This document shows, piece by piece, positions 41,617 to 49,215 of a DNA stretch of 64,000 nucleotides. The number at the start of each line of letters is the position of its first letter. The first letter of the stretch is position 1. The notes beneath the pieces are model-generated. The model was not told where the DNA came from and did no database searches. It saw nothing but the letters and a program-made list of their open reading frames with translations. This stretch comes from Lutibacter sp. (GTDB taxonomy: Bacteria > Bacteroidota > Bacteroidia > Flavobacteriales > Flavobacteriaceae), in the NCBI RefSeq assembly GCF_021647475.1, contig NZ_JAKIUR010000010.1, positions 10,044 through 74,043 of the forward strand. The letters run 5' to 3'. The position numbers were made by a program, and so were the translations under genes.

Positions 41617-42519
41617 ATGAAATTTATAAAATATATTATCTCAGCATTACTACTTCTAGTGAGTTTAAGCTGTACAACAACAGATTCAACAGAACACGGA
41701 AATTTATCACTTAAATTAACCGATGCACCAATGCCTTACAATCAATTTATGGAAGCTAATGTTACCATAGATAAAATTGAAATTGGTAATTCATCAAACC
41801 CTAATTCTTTTGTTACAATTATGGATTCAAGCACAACTTATAATATGCTTGATATGATTAATGGAATAACAGAAACTTTAGCAAATGCAAGCATCCCTGT
41901 GGGTGATTATGATACCATTCGTTTATATATGTCTTCTTCTGAAATGGTAACAAATAATGGAGAATCTTATTCTTATGATATGTCACAAAATGGCATGTCA
42001 GGAGGAAGTATGATGGGAGCATCTAATATGGTGATAAATAATGAAAATGGAAGTATTGATATTACATTAGATCATATGTTGAATGTTCAATTAGGCTCTG
42101 ACAATGAATACTTATTAGATATTGATGTAGAACATTCTTTTATGTTAGAAGGTGTTAGTTATCAAAATGCAGGAAATGGAATGATGTTAAGTATGACTGG
42201 TTTTACCTTCACTCCTACCATGCGTTTTGTAGCAATGAACAATGCCGGTACTATTTCTGGAAACATTCATGATGACCAAGGAAATTTAGCTGGAGTTAGC
42301 ATTTCATTAATGCAAAATAATGAAACTTACACAACTACACATACTGATGAAAATGGCAATTATACATTTATAGGAATTCCTCAAGGAATGTACACTATAA
42401 ATGCCGAATCGGATGATTTTGTAATGAGTACAACAGGAAACGAGAGTAGTATGGGAGATATTCAAATGATGTCAAATGCTATTTTAACTATTGATTTTAA
42501 TATGATGGCTTCAAATTAA
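41617..42519 (+). CDS. DUF4382 lipoprotein with C-terminal carboxypeptidase-regulatory-like domain
   Basis: This 300-residue protein has a lipoprotein signal (ALLLLVSLSC, lipid Cys near residue 19). Its DUF4382 domain lies at about 25-195 (LSLKLTDAPMPYNQFMEANV, IPVGDYDTIRLYMSS), with a Met-rich insert (GMSGGSMMGASNM). The C-terminal CarboxypepD_reg-like fold (about 210-295) shows GTISGNIHDDQGNLAGVSIS and YTFIGIPQGMYTINAES. It is probably on the cell surface or in the periplasm. The Met content may reflect its metal-island location. An AT-only hairpin (42515-42537) follows. Confidence 0.8.
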   Translation: MKFIKYIISALLLLVSLSCTTTDSTEHGNLSLKLTDAPMPYNQFMEANVTIDKIEIGNSSNPNSFVTIMDSSTTYNMLDMINGITETLANASIPVGDYDTIRLYMSSSEMVTNNGESYSYDMSQNGMSGGSMMGASNMVINNENGSIDITLDHMLNVQLGSDNEYLLDIDVEHSFMLEGVSYQNAGNGMMLSMTGFTFTPTMRFVAMNNAGTISGNIHDDQGNLAGVSISLMQNNETYTTTHTDENGNYTFIGIPQGMYTINAESDDFVMSTTGNESSMGDIQMMSNAILTIDFNMMASN

Positions 42520-42671
42520 AATTTGTTTTAATTTTTTAAAAAAATATAATAGTTGAATAAAATCCATTTAAATTTTCAAAATATTTTTCTTAATAATACT
42601 CTCATTTCTGTAACTATTATTAAAAATATCTATTATTTATTTTCAAAACGCTGTATCTTTACATTATAATT

Positions 42672-42875
42672 AACCCGTTGTGCATTATGATAAAATTTCG
42701 TCAATTCGAGTGAATTTTAGCCTTTTTAGGCTTAAAATTAGTATCGAGAATAGGTTTTTTATTTAAAAACAGCCGTTCTCGATACCATTTTTTATCAAAA
42801 ATTACCTGCCTTGCCGTCAGGCAGGCTCAAACTGACGTAACAGTAGGTTTAAAAACCTAAAATGCACAACGGGTT
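42672..42875. repeat. MITE-like element, copy 2 (204 bp) with 6-bp target duplication
   Basis: Perfect 15-bp terminal inverted repeats AACCCGTTGTGCATT are present. ATAATT flanks both sides (42666-42671 and 42876-42881), the best evidence that this element transposes. Inner arms CGTCAATTCGAG and CTCAAACTGACG pair. It lies between the DUF4382 gene and the MgtC-like gene and ends 15 bases before the latter's ATG, so it makes up the leader. The preceding 150 bases are AT-rich without a gene. Confidence 0.85.
42805..42825. repeat. 21-nt palindromic insertion inside MITE copy 2
   Basis: CCTGCCT, TGCCGTC and AGGCAGG lie between sequences that are contiguous in copy 1 (GAG|TAATTTTTGAT on the other strand). 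It differs by one base from the insertion at 16242-16262 in an unrelated repeat family. Confidence 0.85.
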
Positions 42876-42890
42876 ATAATTAATAATTCT

Positions 42891-44162
42891 ATGGAGTTTT
42901 ATAAAAATATACCTCAAGATTTTATCAATTTTATTTTAGTTACTGTTTTTGCACTACTTATTGGACTTGAACAAAAAACCTTACATAAAAAAAGAGACGA
43001 AGATAAGTTATTTGGTACCGACAGAACCTTTGCCCTTGTTGGTATTTTAGGTTTCATTTTATACCTTTTAAATCCAAAAAGTTTTATTCCTTTTTTGGTT
43101 GGTTTTGTAGTTATATCAATTTTAGTTGCACTTTTTTATTATTTTAAATTAAAAAACAAAAAATCAGCTGGTTTTACTTCAATTATAGCATTATTAATTA
43201 CCTATACTATTGCTCCGTTAATGTACACCCAGCCTCCTTGGTTGTTAATCCTTATTATTATTGGTGTTTTAATATTACTTGAAATTAAGAAAGATTTACT
43301 AGAATTCTCAAAAAAAATTAATCCTCAAGATTTTATTACACTTGCTAAATTTTTAATTATAGCTGGTGTTATTTTACCTTTATTACCTAATAAACCTATT
43401 TTTTCGTTTATAGATATTTCACCTTATAAATTTTGGCTTGCCATAGTTGCCATTTCATCTATATCATATATTAGTTATTTATTACAAAAATATGTTTTTA
43501 AAGAAGCCGGATTATTATTAACTGGTATTTTAGGCGGCTTATACAGTAGTACAGCTACCACTATTGTATTAGCAAAAAAAAGTAAATATAATAATGCTAC
43601 TGGCAAAATTGCTTCAGGTATTTTAATGGCAACTGCTATGATGTATCTTAGATTGTTGATTTTAGCATTAATTTTTAATAAAGCTGTTGCATTAGCCTTG
43701 CTAAAATATTTTATTCCACTAATTATAGTAAGTGTTTTGGTTGGATTCTATTTTAATTATAAGGATAAAACAATAATTAAACATCATTTTATTCAAAACA
43801 AAAACCCTTTGGAATTTAAAACTGCTTTTGTTTTTGGATTATTATTTATTGTTTTTGCAAAAGTTACAGAAGTAGTAATGCAATATTATGGCAATAATGG
43901 AATTCATATTTTATCTTTAGTAGTTGGGGTAACGGATATTGATCCTTTTATTTTAAATTTATTCCAAACTAAAGTTGCAATTATAAGTATTCCTTTAATT
44001 GTGTCATCAACCGTAATTGCAACTGCAAGTAACGCTTTTATTAAAATGATTTACGCTTTAATTTTAGGCTCAAAAAAATTACGTTTCAATGTTATTATTG
44101 GATTTACAGCCATTATTATAGTAAGTATCATACTTTTATTAAGTTTAAAATTAATCTACTAA
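42891..44162 (+). CDS. MgtC/SapB and DUF4010 integral membrane protein
   Basis: This 423-residue protein has about 12 hydrophobic helices. The N-terminal MgtC/SapB-type part (about 10-135; ALLIGLEQKTLHKKRDED, GTDRTFALVGILGF) is followed by DUF4010 (about 170-400; GGLYSSTATTIVLAKKS, ASGILMATAMMYLRLLILA). Family function is unclear; it may respond to magnesium or act as a transporter. Its stop overlaps the convergent GH20 gene stop by 4 bases. A MITE-like element replaces most of its upstream region. Confidence 0.85.
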   Translation: MEFYKNIPQDFINFILVTVFALLIGLEQKTLHKKRDEDKLFGTDRTFALVGILGFILYLLNPKSFIPFLVGFVVISILVALFYYFKLKNKKSAGFTSIIALLITYTIAPLMYTQPPWLLILIIIGVLILLEIKKDLLEFSKKINPQDFITLAKFLIIAGVILPLLPNKPIFSFIDISPYKFWLAIVAISSISYISYLLQKYVFKEAGLLLTGILGGLYSSTATTIVLAKKSKYNNATGKIASGILMATAMMYLRLLILALIFNKAVALALLKYFIPLIIVSVLVGFYFNYKDKTIIKHHFIQNKNPLEFKTAFVFGLLFIVFAKVTEVVMQYYGNNGIHILSLVVGVTDIDPFILNLFQTKVAIISIPLIVSSTVIATASNAFIKMIYALILGSKKLRFNVIIGFTAIIIVSIILLLSLKLIY

Positions 44163-46177
44163 CGTTTTAAGTAACTTAAAAGTCTTTCTAAATCATCGTG
44201 AATAACAAACTCAACATCAACAAACGGACTTTTTATCATTACTAATAATTTAGATGCTTTTTTTAGGTGTTTGTGATTAGATTTTTTTAAAAGATTTCTT
44301 TTTAAAATTTTAGATAAATCTGATAAATTTTTATACGGAAGTTCTATGCTTTTTAAAATGGGATTTTTATCTAATGTTTCAAATTTTTCATAATTAGAGA
44401 TCCATTTTGCAAGATATTTAATAATATCTTTTTTATTTTTCAAATTCGGTTTTAATAAAAATTGTTTAACTATTTTTTTAAATTCCATAGCATCTGAAGC
44501 ATCAGCAGTACAAGCGTCTGCAAATAAAGTAAAAGGTGAAAAAGTATTATATTCTGTACCTCCATAATTCCTTTTGTATCCTTTTAATGGTTCACAGATA
44601 TTAGACAAAATCATTAAAGAGCTAATATCCTGATTATTAGTAATATTCCTTAAAATAACCTCTTTATTTCTAATATGTGTTAAACCAAGTGCTTCAAGCC
44701 TAAAACTAATTACTTTAAGCCTTTTATACATATTATTAACATCATTAATATTTTTTGGTGACCAAAGCCTTTCAGCAATTGCAGCCGTTCTGGGCCAAAT
44801 ACGAGAATCAATCGTTAAAGGTGTCACCAATTCTCCCCACATAGTTGCTTCTCCACCAAGAATATTTTTTAATTGAACTTTTGTAAGACTATCAGGATTA
44901 TCAATTGGATCATTTTTATAATGATATCCTGCGGATTTTAATAAATCAATATAATATCCTCTTGATAGCAAGGTTTTATATCCTAACGCTGCGGCTTTTA
45001 ACATGTGTTTTTTTCCATGCCATGATTGAATTACTACATCTTTAGATAAAGTAGGTTGTAAAATTTCATCCCAGCCCATCATGATTTTTCCATTCTTTTT
45101 AAGAATTGCTAGTATTTTTGAGTTAAAATAGTTCTGTAAATCATGATTAGTTTTAAAATCATGATTTTTTTTAAAATTTTGAATATTTTGATTAGCATCC
45201 CATTGTTTTCCTTTATTTTCATCGCCTCCAATGTGGAAATATTTATCAGGAAAAAGAGAAGAAACTTCAGTAATTACATCACCTAAAATTTTATAGGTTA
45301 TTGGTTTAGTTGGATCTATGGTAGGATCAAAAATTCCTGCATTTCTTTGTAGCTGATAAATAGTGTCTTTACTTGCCATTTCTGGATACGCAACTAGCCA
45401 AGAAGTAGCATGCCCTGGAATATCCAATTCTGGTATAACTCTTATACCTAATTTGTCCGCAAAGTTTACAACATTTCTAATTTCTTCATGGGTATAATAT
45501 TGTCCGTCAGAAGCCATTTGATATAATTTAGGCCAAGAATTTATTTGAATTCTAAATCCTTGATCATCGCTTAAATGCCAATGAAACACATTAAGTTTTA
45601 CGGCAGCCATACCTTTCAAATTCCGCTTTATAACGTTTACAGGTTCAAAATGTCTTGCTGCATCAATCATTAAACCTCTCCATGCAAAACGAGGAGAATC
45701 ATGAATTTCAACTCCAGGAAAATAATAAAAATCTTTTTTAGAAGAGATTAACTGAAGCAATGTTTCTAAAGCTCGTATTGCTCCAATATCTGTATTGGCT
45801 TTTATATTTATTTTATTATCTAAAATTTTTAATTCATAGGATTCATCAACTCCTAATTTTAATTTCCCAATAATTTTGTAATTAATAATTAATGAAGTAA
45901 TACTTTTATTATTGTTCTTTAAAGCAAAACCTTTATCTAAAAAAACACCAGTCCTATTTGATAATCTTCGCAAAAATCGAGTGGTTTGGCTATTTAATCT
46001 TTCACTTTTAGCATCATTTATGCTAATTGAAAATTTATTATTAATTATAAACTGCTGATGGTTTTCAACAATTGATTTTGGCCAAGGCATTAAATTTAAC
46101 CTATTATTAAGCTTAATTTGAGCGTTTATAATAACGGAAGAAATTAAAAATAAAAAAATTAGATTTTTTTTTAGCAT
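44159..46177 (-). CDS. Beta-N-acetylhexosaminidase, GH20
   Basis: The product is 672 residues from the ATG complementary to 46175-46177, which opens a signal peptide (LKKNLIFLFLISSVIINAQ). The GH20b domain precedes the GH20 barrel with GLMIDAARHFEPV, FHWHLSDDQGFRIQI, PELDIPGHA and the catalytic pair D319-E320 (FHIGGDENKG), then GGEATMWGE. It removes terminal GlcNAc/GalNAc in the periplasm or outside by substrate-assisted catalysis. It follows the nagB-type gene by 4 bases in one operon, so it feeds that pathway, probably from peptidoglycan or chitin fragments. Confidence 0.9.
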   Translation of the reverse strand: MLKKNLIFLFLISSVIINAQIKLNNRLNLMPWPKSIVENHQQFIINNKFSISINDAKSERLNSQTTRFLRRLSNRTGVFLDKGFALKNNNKSITSLIINYKIIGKLKLGVDESYELKILDNKINIKANTDIGAIRALETLLQLISSKKDFYYFPGVEIHDSPRFAWRGLMIDAARHFEPVNVIKRNLKGMAAVKLNVFHWHLSDDQGFRIQINSWPKLYQMASDGQYYTHEEIRNVVNFADKLGIRVIPELDIPGHATSWLVAYPEMASKDTIYQLQRNAGIFDPTIDPTKPITYKILGDVITEVSSLFPDKYFHIGGDENKGKQWDANQNIQNFKKNHDFKTNHDLQNYFNSKILAILKKNGKIMMGWDEILQPTLSKDVVIQSWHGKKHMLKAAALGYKTLLSRGYYIDLLKSAGYHYKNDPIDNPDSLTKVQLKNILGGEATMWGELVTPLTIDSRIWPRTAAIAERLWSPKNINDVNNMYKRLKVISFRLEALGLTHIRNKEVILRNITNNQDISSLMILSNICEPLKGYKRNYGGTEYNTFSPFTLFADACTADASDAMEFKKIVKQFLLKPNLKNKKDIIKYLAKWISNYEKFETLDKNPILKSIELPYKNLSDLSKILKRNLLKKSNHKHLKKASKLLVMIKSPFVDVEFVIHDDLERLLSYLKR

Positions 46178-46181
46178 AATA

Positions 46182-48110
46182 TTAAATATAATATCTTTTA
46201 AAAGCTTCAATAGCTGCATAATCTGCCAAACCTAATGCGTTATATTTTTTAGCAGTTAATTCATTTCTATCTTCTACTCTAACCCAAAACTCTCTATAAT
46301 CATCTCCTTTAAACATTACACCATCTTTTTGGGATTGATGATAAAAAATAGCGTGTCTTTTTTTTATTACTTGATCAGGACTTAAAGGAACAGCCATATC
46401 TATTTCATAGGTTTCCCACTCAAGCCACGCACCTCTATACAACCATACCCGACAATCATTAATATACGATTTAGATTTTAAGGTTTCTAAAGCCAAAAAT
46501 AAAACATTTAAACAAACTTCATGAGTTCCATGAGGATCTGCTAAATCTCCAGCAGCAAATATTTGGTGAGGTTTTATTTCATCAATAATATTACACATAA
46601 TATCTAAATCATTTTTAGATAATTTATTCTTAATAATATTTCCTGTTTCGTAAAAAGGAAGATTTAAAAAGTGTACTTGATTATCTGGTAAACCCAAATA
46701 ACGTGTCGCAGCTATTGATTCGTGTTTTCTAATATCTCCTTTTAATTTTCTAACTTCAATAGTATCAATATTATTTGGTTTTTTATTCTTAATTAGATTA
46801 ATAATATTTTGAACGCTACTTGACGAATTTAAATTTTCACTTACTTCAGCAAATTTTAGTGCTTCTTCATCAGAAACTGCAATATTACCCGATGTTTGAT
46901 ATACAATATGAACTTCATGTCCTTGCTCAACTAACCTATCAAAAGTACCACCCATAGAAATTACATCATCATCTGGGTGAGGACTAAAAATAATAATTCT
47001 TTTTTTTGCAGGCTGAGCTCGTTCTGGTCTATTTGTATCATCTGCATTAGGTTTTCCTCCAGGCCACCCTGTAATAGTATGTTGTAAAATATTAAACATC
47101 TTAATATTTAAATCATATGCGGTACCTTCTTCCATCAACAAACCAGACATTCCATTATTATTATAATCCTTATCCGTTAATTTAAGTATAGATTTCCCTA
47201 ATTTTTCACTTAACCAAACTACTGCTTTTCGTTTTAAATTATTTGTCCATGCACATGAGGTTACTAACCAAGGAGTTTTAATCCGAGTCAATTCTGAAGC
47301 TGCTTGTGCATCTAAAACAAAAGTTGTGTTAGTATGATTTTGTAGATATGTTGCAGGAACAATAGAAGAAATTTCCCCTTCTATTGTTTTTTTTATAATA
47401 TTAGCTTTATTAATACCCCAAGCCAACAATACAATTCGTTTAGCTTTACGAATTGTGCCAATTCCCATGGTAATTGCCTTTTTAGGAACATTATCAATTC
47501 CTAAAAAATCAGGTGCAGCATCAACTCTAGTAATATAATCTAAGGTAATACTCCTAGTTCCCGAGTTTAAATGAGATCCTGGTTCATTAAATCCAACATG
47601 TCCTGTTCTTCCAATTCCAAGTAACTGAAAATCTAAACCTCCTACTTCAACTATTTGCTTATCATAATCAATACAATATTGATAGAGCTCTTCACTTTTA
47701 ATTTGTCCATTTGGAATGTGTATATTTTCTGGTAAAATATCAATATGATTAAATAAATGTTCATGCATAAAATAATGATAGCTTTGGATGTTTTGTTTAT
47801 CCATAGGATAATATTCATCTAAGTTAAAAGTAATAACGTTATTAAAGCTTAAACCTTCTTCTCGATGCATTCTAACTAATTCTTCATATACATTAATGGG
47901 CGAAGAACCTGTTGCCAATCCTAAAATACAGAATTTGTTTTCAAGTTGTTTCTGTTTAATTAAAGTAGCAATTTCTTGAGCTACTAATATTGAAGCTAAA
48001 TTAGAATCTTCAAAAACTACATTATGAATCTTTTCAAATCTTGTTTCTTCAAATTTTCCAGCTTCTTGGTATCTAATATCGTTATTAGTTAATTTTAGTT
48101 TAGATTTCAT
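46182..48110 (-). CDS. nagB: Glucosamine-6-phosphate deaminase fused to a PIG-L deacetylase domain
   Basis: This 642-residue cytosolic protein has a NagB domain at about 30-300 (LGLATGSSP, FNLDEYYP at 95-102, FNEPGSH at 174-180) that turns GlcN-6-P into fructose-6-P and ammonia. From about 370 a PIG-L/LmbE-type domain begins, with the zinc motif HPDDD (378-382), then AAGDLADPHGTHEVC. This Bacteroidota fusion is about twice the length of plain NagB. No nagA is present in the window, so the second domain may deacetylate GlcNAc-6-P. It is divergent from the DeoR regulator. Confidence 0.9.
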   Translation of the reverse strand: MKSKLKLTNNDIRYQEAGKFEETRFEKIHNVVFEDSNLASILVAQEIATLIKQKQLENKFCILGLATGSSPINVYEELVRMHREEGLSFNNVITFNLDEYYPMDKQNIQSYHYFMHEHLFNHIDILPENIHIPNGQIKSEELYQYCIDYDKQIVEVGGLDFQLLGIGRTGHVGFNEPGSHLNSGTRSITLDYITRVDAAPDFLGIDNVPKKAITMGIGTIRKAKRIVLLAWGINKANIIKKTIEGEISSIVPATYLQNHTNTTFVLDAQAASELTRIKTPWLVTSCAWTNNLKRKAVVWLSEKLGKSILKLTDKDYNNNGMSGLLMEEGTAYDLNIKMFNILQHTITGWPGGKPNADDTNRPERAQPAKKRIIIFSPHPDDDVISMGGTFDRLVEQGHEVHIVYQTSGNIAVSDEEALKFAEVSENLNSSSSVQNIINLIKNKKPNNIDTIEVRKLKGDIRKHESIAATRYLGLPDNQVHFLNLPFYETGNIIKNKLSKNDLDIMCNIIDEIKPHQIFAAGDLADPHGTHEVCLNVLFLALETLKSKSYINDCRVWLYRGAWLEWETYEIDMAVPLSPDQVIKKRHAIFYHQSQKDGVMFKGDDYREFWVRVEDRNELTAKKYNALGLADYAAIEAFKRYYI

Positions 48111-48170
48111 TTTTTTATCATTAATAAGAAATAATTAGGTAAAAATATAACAAAAACACTTATTAACAAG

Positions 48171-48190
48171 CGTTTTTATGCGTTTTTATG
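48171..48190. promoter_or_regulatory. Tandem CGTTTTTATG repeats, candidate DeoR-family operator
   Basis: CGTTTTTATG occurs twice head to tail (48171-48180, 48181-48190), with a partial third unit and an inverted CAAAAACAC just upstream. It lies in the 221-bp divergent gap between nagB and the DeoR-type gene. A similar GCGTTTTTTTATG is found before susC (49117-49129). DeoR-family proteins often bind such direct repeats. The rest of the gap shows no clear -7 element. Confidence 0.5.
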
Positions 48191-48331
48191 CTTTTTAAAA
48201 TTAATTAAACTTAATAATCCCTTTAAAATGTACGGTTAACAATACAATAAGATGCACCTAATAAAATAAAACCACAAGAAAAGAAAATAAATTGCATCTT
48301 TGTAATTGATATTTCTTATAAAACATTGATT

Positions 48332-49081
48332 ATGCTAAAAGCAGAAAGGCATCAACAAATTTTAAATAAAATTAAACTAAGTAGAAAGGTATTATCCTCC
48401 AATTTAAGCATTGAACTTAATGTTTCTGAAGATACCATACGAAGAGACCTTAATGAAATGTCAGCTAAGGGATTGATTAAAAAAGTCCATGGAGGAGCAC
48501 TTCCTATAGATGCTAAAACCCTTACATATCACGAAAGAAGTAATTACAACCTAGAAGAAAAAAATATCATTGCGAAAAAAGCAGTAAACCTAATTAAAGA
48601 TGGTCAAGTAATAATTATGAGTGGTAGCACAACCAACCTACAATTAGCAAAAATTATTCCATCTGATATAAATGCTACAATTTACACCTACAGCCTCCCA
48701 ATTGCACTTCAACTTACTGAACATCCTTCCATTGAGATTATATTTATTGGTGGAAAATTACATAAACAAGCACAAGTTACCATAGGCTTAGATGTAGTGT
48801 CTTCAATATCACAATTAAGAGCCGACTTATGCTTTATGGGAACTGGAGGCATTAACATTACTAATGGAATGACAGAACCTAATTGGGAAGTTTCTCATAT
48901 TAAAAAATGCATGATTGAAGCAAGTAATGAAATAATTGTACTTTGTACAAAAAATAAAATCAATAGAGTTAAACGATACCCTGTAACACCAATTAGCAAA
49001 ATTAATACCATAATTACAGACGAATCTCCAGAAAATCAAATATTCAAACCTTTTATTGAAAAAGGAGTAACAATCCTTTAA
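48332..49081 (+). CDS. DeoR-family transcription regulator
   Basis: The product is 249 residues from the ATG at 48332, preferred over an upstream TTG. The N-terminal winged HTH (about 5-60; ERHQQILNKI, NVSEDTIRRDLNEMSAKGLI, KVHGGALP) is followed by a sugar-phosphate sensor domain (about 75-230; GSTTNLQLAKIIPSD, FIGGKLHKQAQVTIG, GTGGINITNGMTEP, CTKNKINR). Such regulators respond to phosphorylated sugars. Its position between nagB/GH20 and susCD suggests control of both by an amino-sugar phosphate, probably as repressor through the CGTTTTTATG-type sites. Confidence 0.9.
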   Translation: MLKAERHQQILNKIKLSRKVLSSNLSIELNVSEDTIRRDLNEMSAKGLIKKVHGGALPIDAKTLTYHERSNYNLEEKNIIAKKAVNLIKDGQVIIMSGSTTNLQLAKIIPSDINATIYTYSLPIALQLTEHPSIEIIFIGGKLHKQAQVTIGLDVVSSISQLRADLCFMGTGGINITNGMTEPNWEVSHIKKCMIEASNEIIVLCTKNKINRVKRYPVTPISKINTIITDESPENQIFKPFIEKGVTIL

Positions 49082-49116
49082 ACATTCATTAAACACCTAT
49101 ATAAATGCATTTATTT

Positions 49117-49129
49117 GCGTTTTTTTATG
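49117..49129. promoter_or_regulatory. GCGTTTTTTTATG, candidate operator before susC
   Basis: It resembles the GCGTTTTTATG repeats before nagB. It lies 65 bases upstream of the -7 element of the susC gene. Confidence 0.4.
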
Positions 49130-49181
49130 TTAAATTTTGCATTTTTTTAACAATAACTTAACGTTATTAAAAAAAAAATGG

Positions 49182-49189
49182 TAGTTTTG
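49182..49189 (+). promoter_or_regulatory. susC promoter -7 element (TAGTTTTG)
   Basis: TAGTTTTG is a TAnnTTTG match 26 bases before the susC ATG. GTTATT about 19 bases upstream is a weak -33. Confidence 0.55.
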
Positions 49190-49215
49190 AATACTTAACA
49201 TAAACCAAATACCAA

